64,000 bases of DNA from Achromobacter spanius. GTDB taxonomy: Bacteria; Pseudomonadota; Gammaproteobacteria; Burkholderiales; Burkholderiaceae_B. Position 1 is the first letter of the stretch. Every line of letters starts with the position of its first letter. The position numbers and the translations under genes are program-made. Location of the stretch: contig NZ_CP034689.1 in assembly GCF_003994415.1 (NCBI RefSeq), positions 4,712,001 to 4,776,000 on the forward strand. Reading direction: 5' to 3'. A model generated the notes under the pieces. It had not been told where the DNA came from. It worked only from the letters and a program-made list of their open reading frames with translations, and searched no databases. Positions 24,522 to 35,500 of this stretch are shown here, piece after piece.

Positions 24522-26144
24522 TCAGAAGTTGGCGCGGACGCTGAAGTTCAGACGGGGATCATGTTTGCGGGTATTGGGGCCGTCCTTGAGCGGGTAGCCC
24601 CAGTCCAGCGAGCCGGACAACCAATCCAGCACTTGCAGGCGGGTACCCAGGCCCAGACTGGCCAGGGAATAGCTGGCGTCCTGTTCGGGCAGCGGATCAC
24701 GCAGGCGCAAGCTGGCCGCGTCGGCAAAGGCGTAGAAGCGCCATTCGTTGACGTTGGCGCCCAGCCAGCGTGCCAGGGAAGGCGTGCGCCATTCCACCGA
24801 CGCCAGCACGCCGTCGTCACCCGTGCGTTCCGCGGCCAGATAGCCGCGTACACTGGTCGCGCCGCCGGCCGAGAACTGCTCGTTGGACACCAGCGCGCCC
24901 GAGGCCAACTGGAACGAGCCGCGTAGGCCCAATTGCCAGTCGCCAAACACGTTGTGCGTGTGCGTGCCGTCGCCGCGCAACAAGGCGAAGCTGGGGCTGG
25001 CCCGATAACGCTTGTCGTCGAATTGCTTCCAGTCGCTGCCTTGGTTGAAGAAGGAACCGCTGGCGCCCACCACCGACAATCCCAGGCTGCTTTGCGATGA
25101 CTCGGAATAGCGGTAGCCGTTGTAGGCCAGCGTGAACGGCAGGTACTTGATGGGGATCTGGTCTTCGTTGTCGCCGAAGCGGGTGGACTCATCGAACTTC
25201 TTGTAGTCCAGGCCGATGGACAGCGAATTGCTCCAATCGCCTTGCGGATCCATCGTGTAGATGGCGGACAGCCCGAAGGAATAACCCTTGCCCAGCACGT
25301 TGGTGCCGCCGATGGTGGCGACGTTGCTGTCGCTCTTGTAGCCCGAGAATTGCAGGCCCCAGCGCGGCGTCAGCGGCATGGAGTACGAGCCCGACCACAC
25401 CTTGGCGTTGTCGGTTTCCTGCGGCGCGGTGAAGAAGGTCAGGCTGACGGAATGGCCCAGTTGCCACAGGTTGTCATAGCCCAGCGACGCCGTGCTGCGC
25501 AGGCGCGAGGTGTCGGCGCTGTAATCGTTGTTCAGGCCCAGGCTGGCGTGCCAGGGGCTTTTGTCTTCCACCTTCAGGTCCACATCCATCGTGCCCGGGA
25601 GGCGCCCTTCCTTCACCAACGGCACCACCTGGCGGCTGGCGCCCTTGTTCAGTTGCGTCAGCTCGGCCTGCGCGCGATTGAAGTTGGGCACCTGCCCTTC
25701 CTGCAAGGCGGGCACGTCGTCGCGGATCGCCAGGGGCGAATAGTGCTGCGCGCCCACCACCCGCACGCGGCCGACCTTGGTTTCCGACACCTGCAAAAAG
25801 ACGATGCCGTCGGCCACCTGCTGTTCGGGCAGGTCCACATAGACCGACTGGTAGCCCTTTTCCTGATAGATCGTCTGCAAGGCCTCGCGCGCCGATTCAA
25901 TGTCGGCCAGGGTGCGGTCGGGTCCCAGATAGGGATAGACGGCGCGCTCGATGTCACGGGCTTCAAGCACGGTGTTGCCGCGCACGATGTATTCGTTGAT
26001 GTTGACGCGGCGCGCCGAGGTGGCGTCAGCCCCGGCCGCGCCTTGCGCCCAAGCCGCGTTCATCGCGACGATCAGCACGAACGCCTGCGGCGCGCGGCGC
26101 ACGATGGCGCGCAGTGCGCGGCCCCTACTTTCGAAATCATGCAT
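24522..26144 (-). CDS. Two-partner-secretion transporter (FhaC/ShlB/HecB family)
   Basis: Outer-membrane TpsB protein, 540 residues, that exports the giant exoprotein. A signal region ends near NAAWAQ. POTRA domains follow (about 45-200: YIVRGNTVLEARDIERAVYP; QTIYQEKGYQSVYVDLPEQQ). A 16-strand barrel of the Omp85 superfamily carries the conserved loop motif SVRGYLAAERTGDDG and ends in Phe (SVRANF). The gene follows the exoprotein gene after a terminator and a 66-bp repeat, so it probably has its own promoter. Its start spacing is not ideal, and a later start is possible. Confidence 0.93.
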   Translation of the reverse strand: MHDFESRGRALRAIVRRAPQAFVLIVAMNAAWAQGAAGADATSARRVNINEYIVRGNTVLEARDIERAVYPYLGPDRTLADIESAREALQTIYQEKGYQSVYVDLPEQQVADGIVFLQVSETKVGRVRVVGAQHYSPLAIRDDVPALQEGQVPNFNRAQAELTQLNKGASRQVVPLVKEGRLPGTMDVDLKVEDKSPWHASLGLNNDYSADTSRLRSTASLGYDNLWQLGHSVSLTFFTAPQETDNAKVWSGSYSMPLTPRWGLQFSGYKSDSNVATIGGTNVLGKGYSFGLSAIYTMDPQGDWSNSLSIGLDYKKFDESTRFGDNEDQIPIKYLPFTLAYNGYRYSESSQSSLGLSVVGASGSFFNQGSDWKQFDDKRYRASPSFALLRGDGTHTHNVFGDWQLGLRGSFQLASGALVSNEQFSAGGATSVRGYLAAERTGDDGVLASVEWRTPSLARWLGANVNEWRFYAFADAASLRLRDPLPEQDASYSLASLGLGTRLQVLDWLSGSLDWGYPLKDGPNTRKHDPRLNFSVRANF

Positions 26145-26398
26145 AGCGATGCACTCAGTTCCTTGTGTGAAAGCCGGTCTGGTACCGGCCGCTACCGTGC
26201 AGCGCGCATCGCGACAATCCCGTTACGGTTTTCGCCCACAACCCCGCGTCTACAACTTCTGCTTGTTACTAGACGTACTGGCAGGCCCAAGACCGCGCGT
26301 TGTAAGAAAAACTTCACGAAAAAAATCAAGGCGTCGACCGGTCCGAACGGTCTGGCGGGGATTCTGGCGACGCCACATGACGGCGCCAGCAGCGCAAC

Positions 26399-26430
26399 AA
26401 AAAAAAGCGGCCAGTAGCAAACTGGCCGCC
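26399..26430 (-). terminator. Rho-independent terminator after the giant exoprotein gene
   Basis: On the minus strand GCGGCCAGT, loop TTGCT, ACTGGCCGC, then at least seven T residues. The 9-bp perfect stem with T run separates the exoprotein transcript from the transporter-motor operon, allowing different expression levels. Confidence 0.88.
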
Positions 26431-26434
26431 CATA

Positions 26435-26500
26435 CGTAGGATGGGTGAAGCGCGCAAACCCCACGGCAAGAACCCCGGCCCCGAACGCGCGCAACCCATC
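26435..26500 (-). repeat. 66-bp interspersed repeat, copy R3 (inverted)
   Basis: On the minus strand it opens GATGGGTTGCGCGCGTTCGG and closes GCGCGCTTCACCCATCCTACG, the same ends and length as R1. A related degenerate tract continues to about 26560. Confidence 0.7.
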
Positions 26501-26579
26501 AACCGCCGTCGGCATGACTCCACCCCGGGTCAAACCCATCGCGTTCCTCACGCCCCGGTTCGCCCCCCGCCCCCCAACT

Positions 26580-29500
26580 TCACAGCATCAACTTGCGCCG
26601 CTCCTCCGCCGTCAAAGATGCCGTCTCGCCCACGTCCAACGCCCCCGCCCCCAGCACCTGCACCGCGCTGGCCGCGTCGTACTTCGGCGTACCCGCAGCC
26701 GCACCCGCTGACGGCACAACCGGCGCGGCGCCCGCCACCGGCTCATCGCCATACCCCAGAATCTGCACATTGATCACCGACGGCTGGTTCTGACGCGCCT
26801 CGGCCTGCGCGCGCTGGGCGGAATCCTGCGCCGCATTGACTGCCGAGCTTGCCGCCGCGCTGGCCGACGACAACGCACCGGTGTTGACCCCTGCCGTTAC
26901 CGGCACGCCCGCGCTATCGCCCTGCGCCTGGATGTTGGCCGCGTTCACCACTTGCAAGGCCGCGATGTTCACGTTGCCCGATACGCGGATGCCGGCCTCG
27001 CCGGCGTCAATCGTGCCCAGCGGGGCGTACAGGTCCACATCGCCCGCAGGTACTTCCGGCAGCGGCGCCAGCGTGGCGATGCCCGCGCCGGTGCTGGGCG
27101 CGTTGGGCGACAAGGTCACGTTGCCGACGGCGTCGTAGACGCGCTTGGGCGGCGTGTACAGCACGGTCGTCTTCGAGCCCCGGCCCGCGTTGATATCGCC
27201 TTGCGCCGACCATGCGGTGATCCCCCCACCGAAGGTCGTCATCACCCGGCTTTGGCCCAGCAGGATGCTGCCCTGCGCGTACAACTGGATGTTGCCTTCG
27301 CCCTGCGTGATGATGCCGGCCGTGGCGGGCGGCGCCACGCCTTCCACGCCGAACACCTGCTGCCCGCCCGGCGTCATCAACTGAATGTCGCCGCCGAAGG
27401 TGCTGCGGATGCCCGCCGCGCCATACAGCGTGATGTCACCCTCGTAGGCGCCCGGCGCGGTTTCCGGGAACAGCGCGGCGATCGCCTGCCGGCCACGCAG
27501 ATAGCTACCGTTGCGCGGGCTGGCCAGGTCGTTGTATTCGCGTCCGCCGGAACGCAGCTCGGCAAAATAAACCTGCCGCGCAAAGATCCGTTGCTGCTCG
27601 GCGGGCAAGGCGGCAAAGGCCGCGCGCGCGTCGTCCGTGCTGCCGGCAAAGCCATAGCGTTGCGTCATCCACAACAGCAGTTCGGCTTCGTAGGTCTTGA
27701 AGGCCAGGCCCTGGTCCAACAGCGGACGGCTGGGATCGGCCGCCTGGGCCGGGTCCAGATACCGCGCCAGGAACGCCGCGTAGTCCGGCCCCTTGGCGCC
27801 CACGCCCGCCTGCACGGCAATCGACGCGCCAGGGCGGTGGTCGCCCGGCATCACCGCGCCCAGGCTCGTGATGGAAGCCTTGTCCGCCATCAGCACGTGA
27901 CGGCCGGCCGACACTTCCAGTGCGCCGGGGCCCGCTACCTGGAACGAGCTGTACAGAATGTCGCGACCCGCCGACACCCGCGACACATCCAGCGCGTCGC
28001 GATGCAGGAACAGGTTGCCGGTCGAGGTCACCGACGTCCCGCTTGCGCCAAAGTTCATGCCATTGGTGGAGGGCACGTCGGTCGACGTCCCCGTGTTCGT
28101 GCCCGAGGCCACGATGTCGCGGCCCGCCAGCATCCAGACGGGGCCCGATGCCTCGTACCAGGTTTGGCCCAGGTTGGGGCCCTGCACAATGGACAGCGCC
28201 TCGCCCGTGCGCAGCCCGACGATGTCGCCATCACGGGCGTAAAAGCGCGTCACCGTATTGGAACCCGCCGTGCTGGCCGTCAGCGCGTTGAAGTAGAACA
28301 AGGGGAAATGGGTGTACCGGTCGCCAGCCAGGCCGTTGGCACCCTGGTTGCTCAAGGCCACATTCGAATTGGCCTCGGACAAGTAGCCCGCAAAAGCTGG
28401 CGCCAACACGTTGGCGACGCTGGCCGGGTCCGCCCCCGAGCGGTTGATGGCGTAGCCACCCGCGTAGATGGAATCCCCCGCCAGAATTTCCAGTTGCCCG
28501 CGCGCTCCCGGCGCCAGCGTTAGCGAATACGGCAGGCCGCTTGCTTCGTTGTTCAGGTAGCCCGCCGACACGCCAGCATAAATACTGCCGTCATACGCCG
28601 TGGCGCGCAGAATCGACGGGTACAGATAACGCCCGTCGGACGGCGAGGTATTGCGCCCCGGCTGCACCGCCAGGCCCTGCGCGCTGTGCGAGGTCTGCCG
28701 GCTGGGCGTCAGGTTGCCGCCCGCGCTGGACAGCTCAATGGCCGTGTTCTCCGTCCACATCGAGAACCAGCTATAGCCGCCGCCCGTGCGCATGGTGCCA
28801 TCTGGCATGCGGTAGGGCGTGCTGTTGGGCAAGGCGACACGGCCCGGATCGCTGGCCCCGCCGACGACCAGGTCGCCGCGCGTATCCAGGCGGATCACCG
28901 CGTCGCCGGGAATCAGCACCAGGCCGCCCGTGGCGCTGGCCATCGTGGACACGTAGGGGTCGTAGCCACGGCTTTCCTTCACGTCTTGCTCGCGCGCTTC
29001 GTTGCCGTATTGCAGATCCAGCCCGCCCACCGCGCCACCGGCCAATTGGGCATGGCCGCGCAGGTTGATCAGCGCGCCCTGCAAGTCCAGCGCGGGTTCG
29101 CCGTAATAGGGGGTTGGCCCCACGGCCGAGGACACCAGACCGCGCGCGCTTTGCGTCGGGTTCAAACCGCCTCCGACACGGATGTCGATATCGCCGCCCC
29201 CCGTCAACGTCATGCCGCCGTCGGCCGCAACGCGGCCGGTGCTGCCCACGGCCACGATCAGGCCCTGGCTGCGCGGATTGTTGATGGACCCGCGCGACTC
29301 GATGTTGCCCGCGTCGCCGTCCACGCGCAGGCTGACGTTGCCGCCGCCCAATGCCCCGAAGCCGGTGAAGCCCACCAACAGCGGCGTGTTGTCCTTGAAC
29401 GCCGAGGGCGCACGCGTGTAGCTGCCGAAGTTGATCCACCAGGCGGTAGGCGTATCGCCGCCATTGGCGCTGCCGGTGCCTTGGCGCCACAACCAGTTGC

Positions 29501-32500
29501 CGATGCCCACGCTGGGATCAATCACACGCGAGTCGAAATTGCCGCCCGTGGTCTTGCCCCACACATCGCCGCGCAAGGCGCCGCCCGTGTACAGGCTGAG
29601 GTTGCCGCCTGCTTCCGGGTACCAGGCCTGATACCCCGCGCCGGCCGACACGAAGGGTTCATACGTGGTCGAGTGAGCGTCGCCCAGCACCGTGGTCTCG
29701 TAGCGGCCACGCGGCAATTGGTAGGCAGCGTCCACGTTGGCCGGTTGCGTGCCGGCCGTGTAGACGCCATAGGCCGACATCAGGCTGAAGTCGCCGCCCG
29801 CCGCCAGGTCCAGGTCGCCCGTACCCGTGCGCAACACGCTGAAATTCTGCGTATGCGTCACCACCGACGTCGACGATTTATTCTCGATGCACTGCTCCGC
29901 CGATAGCGAGCAAAGGTCGATTTCGGCCTCGGACACCGGCGTTCCCACCGGATACCCGAACCAGTTGTCCGGCCCCCAGACAAAGCGCGGCGGCGGCATG
30001 CACAGCCCTTCGATCGCGTCGCACAGCCAGAGCAGGTCTTCCGGCACCGGTGTGCCGGGTTCAAAACCGGACGGGCCGGCGTCGGGCCCCCAGACCAGGC
30101 TTGCGCCCTTGACCAGGCTGGCGTTGTAGTGGGTATCGGCCAGCGTCAGCTTGCCCGCGTCCGGTCCGCGCACAACGCGCAGCGGATCCGCCGCATCCAG
30201 GTCCGCGCCCGCCACCAACTGCATCGACCACGACTGGCTGCCGGCCGGCAGCATCTGGGCCACCGCCCAGTTGCGCCGCTGATCCGCCGCCGTGCCCGGG
30301 CGCAGCTCAACATAGTCGACCCCTTCGGGGAACACCAGCTTGGTCTGCGACGGGATCAACGCGCCCTGCTTGAGCGTGATGGTGCCCGCCATCAACAACA
30401 CGTTGCGCTCATAGCCTTGTGTCGTGTAGAGATTGGGCAGGGCCACGTTGGCCGGCCACGTGAACGACTGAAGCGCCGTGCCGGCCGTGAGCATCGTGCC
30501 CGCGCCCAAGCGCGTGCCGACGGGCAAGCTCACCGCTTGCTCAAGAATGCTGCCGGCGGCGTACAACAACTGCCCGGAGGCATCGCGCACGTCGCCCGAC
30601 AGCACCACGCCGGCGGCCAGGGTCAACTCCTGGTTCAGCGCGGCCTCGACCGGCAGGCGGGTGCCCGCGGCCAGCGTGGTGGCTTGCAGGGGCAAGGCGT
30701 AGTTCAGCGTCTTGCCGCCCGGGAACTCCGTGCCCTCGGCCAACTCCACGCCGCCACGCGGCAACACCACATCACCGCCAAACGCTTGTGCGCCCGGCGT
30801 CAGAATCCAGCCGTTCTCGTCATCCGGCGTGGCCGAGGGCGGCGCGAAGCCGTCGTTGATACTGCCGTACACATCCAGGTTGCCCTTGGCGCGCAGCGTC
30901 AGCGCGCCCGCTTCGCCCGAGCCATAGACCGAGGTCATCGCCGAGTGCGGGTTCAGGCTGGCGTAGCGATAGCGCGACAGGTCCAGGTCACCTTGCACGA
31001 CCAGATCGCCATCGCCCGTCTTGCTGACAATTTCCACGCCCGGGCGCAGATGGAAGACATCGCGGTAGGTGGCGTTATTCAGGCCTGCAAGCTTGGTGTT
31101 CAAGAGATAGCCATTGGCCCGCGCGCGGCCGATGAACGTTGTGCTGTCGCCGTGCAGCGTTTCCAGATACGCCTGATCAATGATTTGATATTCGCGGCCG
31201 CTCGTGCGATCCGCCGCAACGCCTTCCCGGGCGTCGTCATAGCGCTGGGTGGCGATCAGCGAGATGGCCTTGGCGCCGTCTATCGTGACCGGGCCGCGCG
31301 CCTCGATGGCGATGTCGCCATAGGTGGCGGCGGAACCCGCCACCCCGCTACCGTTGTTGGCCGCGTTGCCGGCGGCGTCTATGCGCGGCGCAAACAGGTC
31401 CAGGGTGCCGCGCGCCACGCCGTCGTGCTGCCCCGTGCCCGTTCCCGTCGTGGCCGCCGTGCCGTGGCGCACGTCAATGCGCGCGCCACTGGCAAGCGTC
31501 AGCACGCCGCGACCCGAATTCAGTTGCACCACGGCGCGGTTGGGCGCGTCGATGATCTTGCCGTAGCTGTCCACGCGCAGCACGGTTCCGTGCGCATCCA
31601 GCACCGCGTTCGACGCCAGGGTCAGGCCATCGCGCGCGGCCAAGCGGATCCGGCCCACGCGCTCGCCGCTGGCGTCCACCAGGCCGGCCACGGTCAGGCT
31701 GCCGCCGTCGATCGACAGGTTGATGTCGTTGGCGCGCAGCGTATCGCCCAGCGTCAGGCTGCCTTGCTTGATCTGAAAACTGCGCGCGCCGGTCACGCCG
31801 CCGTCGTTCAGGCGCTGATTCAGCGTGTTGAAATTCGCGTTCAAGGCGCCCGGCGCGCCCAGATGTTGCGCGCTGATGTCGATGCTGCCCGCGCGGTAGG
31901 GCACGGCCGTGCCGCCCGCATCGTAGACGCCCGAACTCGTGCCCAGGATGCGGCCTTGCAGGTCCACCACGCCGGCCGAGGCCGCGATCGCGTCGGCCCG
32001 CAGACTGCCCGCGTTGTTCTGCTGCGCCGACAGATCGATCAGCGCTCCGCCTTCCTGCCGGATGCTGCCCTGGCTGCTTGCCAGAACGACGTCGCCGCCC
32101 CAGCTATAACGCAGCACGTCGTTGAAGGCGATGGCCCGGCCCGACACGTCCAACTGCGAAGCCGACGTCAGCAACACGCTGTCGCGGCCTTCCAATGTCA
32201 GCTTGCCGCTGGGCAGCACGATGCTGCCATCGACCCGCACGTTCGCCCCGACCAGGCTGATTTCCGCGCCCAGGTCCTGCACCGCCGCCGCTTGCACCCC
32301 CGACGCCCCCGACGCACCCATCACCCGCACATTGCCACCCGCCGTCATGCGGTTGACGGAACCCGCCCCGCCGGTCAGCAAGGGCGTGTTCAGGTTGAGG
32401 TTGCCGCCAACGTAGGCATAACGGCCCGTGGCGCTGTCGAACGCGCCCTGCGATTCGTAGACCGACAAGCTGCCGCGGTGGTTGGCGGTGATGCGGTCGC

Positions 32501-35500
32501 TGGCATTCAGGTTGACGCTGGAAAAGCCCAGCGCCAGCCTGGCGTTGTCGTCCAGCCCGGTGGGTTGCGCGCCCTGCCCATAACCGAACTCGATCCGTTC
32601 GGCGTCGATGCGCAGCGTACCGTGGCCCGTGCCGGCCCCACCCGCCGCCACCGCGCCCGGCGCTTGGGTAGCCCCATTCCACACCAGATTCTGCGTGCGG
32701 ATGCTGGCCTCGTCGCCCGCGTCGCCGTAGCCATAAATGGCCGGCGTGCCCAGCGCCAGCGTGGCCAGGCTGTATTTGCCGGTCAGCGGGTCGCGCGTGT
32801 CCAGCGCCACCGTGCCATAGAAGTTAAGCGCGTCACGCGCGGTCAGCGTCAGGGTTTCCAGCGCGGGGGCCCCCATGCTGGTATCACCGCGCAGCAGGCG
32901 GCCCAGGATGTCCTGGTTCAGCGTCAGGCCGTTGGGCAAGACACCGCGCGCGGCGGCTTGGGTCAGCGCCTCGGTCGTGCCGACATTCACCGCGCCCACT
33001 GCCAAGGCCAGGTTGCGGGTGCCGTAGCGCACCTGTTCGCCCAGATCGAATACGCCATTGGTGGCGGCGGCGATGGTGCCCTCGGAATACAGACGGGTCA
33101 CGCCCTGGCAGGGCTGCGCCGCGCAGGTGCCGATGCGGATGGCGCCCGCGCCCAGTGCGTCCGGCGCCAGCACATCCAGACGGCCATTGGACACCGCCAG
33201 CAAACTGCTGGCCCCGGGCTGGAAGGCATAGCCGCTGGTGGAGTCCACCGACGGCGCGCCAGCGCCCAGCGTGGATATGCCCGCGCCGGCTTCAAGTTCG
33301 ATCGTGCGCGACGAGATCAGCACTTCCGGCCCCGTCAATTGCGCGCCCGCGCGCAGCACCACCTGGTTGGCGGACGCCTGGAAGGTATAGAACCGGCCGC
33401 CCGACCCGTACCACACTACCGGCAGCGCGCCGACGACCAAACGGCTGGCGCCCAGCGCGTTCAAGGCATCCGCCTGCACCGACGTGCCCGCGAACCCCGC
33501 CGTGGGGGTCTGGCCCGCCGCCAGGATCTCTACCGTCGAGCTGCCGCCGTTGAGCGCCACGGCGCCGCCGAAGCCGCCCTTCGCGGCCGTGAAATTCGCC
33601 AGCCCTTCAACACTCAGCGCCTGCCCGTCCGTGGACCCCGGATGGATCGCCAGCCGCAAGGTGCGGGCGTCGGCCGGCAGCATCGCACGCGGCACACCGC
33701 GCGTCACGGCATCGGCCGCGACAAAGCTGGCGTAGCTCATTTCGTTGTACTGCGACAGCGTGCGCAGCACCTTGCCCGGCGTCAGGATCACCGCGCTGGC
33801 CAGGCTGTTCACCACGTTCGTACCCGCGGTCGACAAGGTGCCGCTGGCCGCCCAGGATTGATTGCGCATCTGCATCGGCGCAAGCGCCGCGCCCGCTGAA
33901 GCGCCGCCGTTGATCTCGACCCGGAACGCGCCGGGCAGCAAGGCATAGGTGGACGGCATCAAGGTGTAGGTGCCGGCCGGCAAGCCCGGCACGCCCGCGC
34001 CCAGCGTGATCTGCTGGCCAACGCCGGGGGTGGAGGCTCCCGCCTCGCCACCCACCGGCGCCACCACCGGCTGCGCGCCGGGCACGATGGCGTAGACCGG
34101 ATTGCCTGCCAGCCCCGGCAGGGTGAAGCCGCCTTCGGGATTCATGCGGACCAACGGCGCATAGCGCGCATCGGTGGATCCGCCTCGGCCCGACACAAAG
34201 CCCGCGCCCGTGAGTTCGCCGCCCCCGGACAGATCCAATACGGACCCCGGCTGCGCGTCCACGTCGCGAAACCCCAAGGTGATACCGGTGCGCAGGGTAG
34301 CGGCCCCGTCCAGGCCGAGCGCGCCGCCCACGCCCACCAAGGACACGTCCGCGCCGTTGAACTTGTACGACACGCCGTCGGTCGTGCCGCCATACGGCAT
34401 GACCAGACCGGCGCCGCTGACCGACGTAACGCTGCCCGGCAACAAGCTCAGGCGCTGCGTGCCTATCTGCTCGCTCAAGTCGCCCAGCGTGATCGCGCCC
34501 AGCGGCGCGCGCAACACACCGCCCTGCTCCACAGTTGCCGCCGCCAAACGCAAGGAGCCAAATGCCGAATAGGGCATCGCGGGCAAGGCGCTCGTCGTGC
34601 CTTCATGCCGCGCAATCCGCAGGGTGCGGTCCGGGTCGAACACCTGCGTGCCGTTCGGCCGACGCGTGAAGCCCACCAGCACCTCGGCCTCAACGCCGGT
34701 GCCCGGGTAGATCTGCGCGGCGATCAGGTCCAGATCGCCGCGCGTCCACAGGCGCGTGCGCGGCTCGTTGTCGTTGTGGGCCAGAAAGCGCAGGTCGCCC
34801 GCGCTGTCCAGCGTCACCCGGTCAAAGCCGCTACGCACCACGGACAGCACGCCGCCCACGCTGCGGTTGATCGTGCCTTGCGTGCCGAACGACAGGCTGT
34901 TGCCCACTTCCAGCAAACGGCCCGCGCGCACCGTGAACGTGCCCTCGCCCACGTCCTGCGCGTCGCCGAACAGCACGCGCGGCCGGATCATGCCGTTGGA
35001 GGCCGCGTATTCTCCCGGACCCGACAGCCGTACATAGGACGCGGCCAGGTTGACCTGGGCCGGTGCGTGGGTTTGCATGCCGGCCAGCGCATCCCCCTGC
35101 GGCGCCAGCGAAAATGCGCCGGCGTACAAGCGCAGGCTTTGCCCCACCGCCACGTTGACATCACCGTCGAAAGACATCAGGCCGTTGGACAACAGCCCCA
35201 GGTGATCGAAGCCCCCGCCGGCCAACAGCCGCGACGGATCCAGACGCGCCTGGCCGTAGCGCAAGCCGTCGTCGGCTTCGCCCGGCGTCAGGCCTGTGGC
35301 AAGGGGGGTGCCCGCCCCCGAAGCCAGCACCATTTCGCGCGGCACCTGCACGGCTTCGCCCGCCACGCCCTCGCCCCAGGTGCGGTACAGCGGCGTCTCA
35401 AGCGCGATATCCAGCGTGCCGCCCGCCGCGCTCGCGCCACCCGCGCGTGCGATGAATGTGCCGTCCAGATGCAGCCCGTTGTAGGAACTGAGCGAGATTC

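Larger units (their letters stand above)
26145..26579. other. 435-base gap between exoprotein and transporter genes
   Basis: It holds a strong minus-strand terminator (26399-26430), repeat R3 (26435-26500) and an AT-richer stretch (26215-26400) that should contain the transporter promoter. No gene is supported. Confidence 0.6.

Noticed and set aside
30129..33899. A 1256-codon open frame on the plus strand
   Set aside because: It is antisense to the exoprotein gene. Its composition (very high Arg, Ala, His, Gln, no family motif) is what the reverse of GC-rich coding DNA gives.
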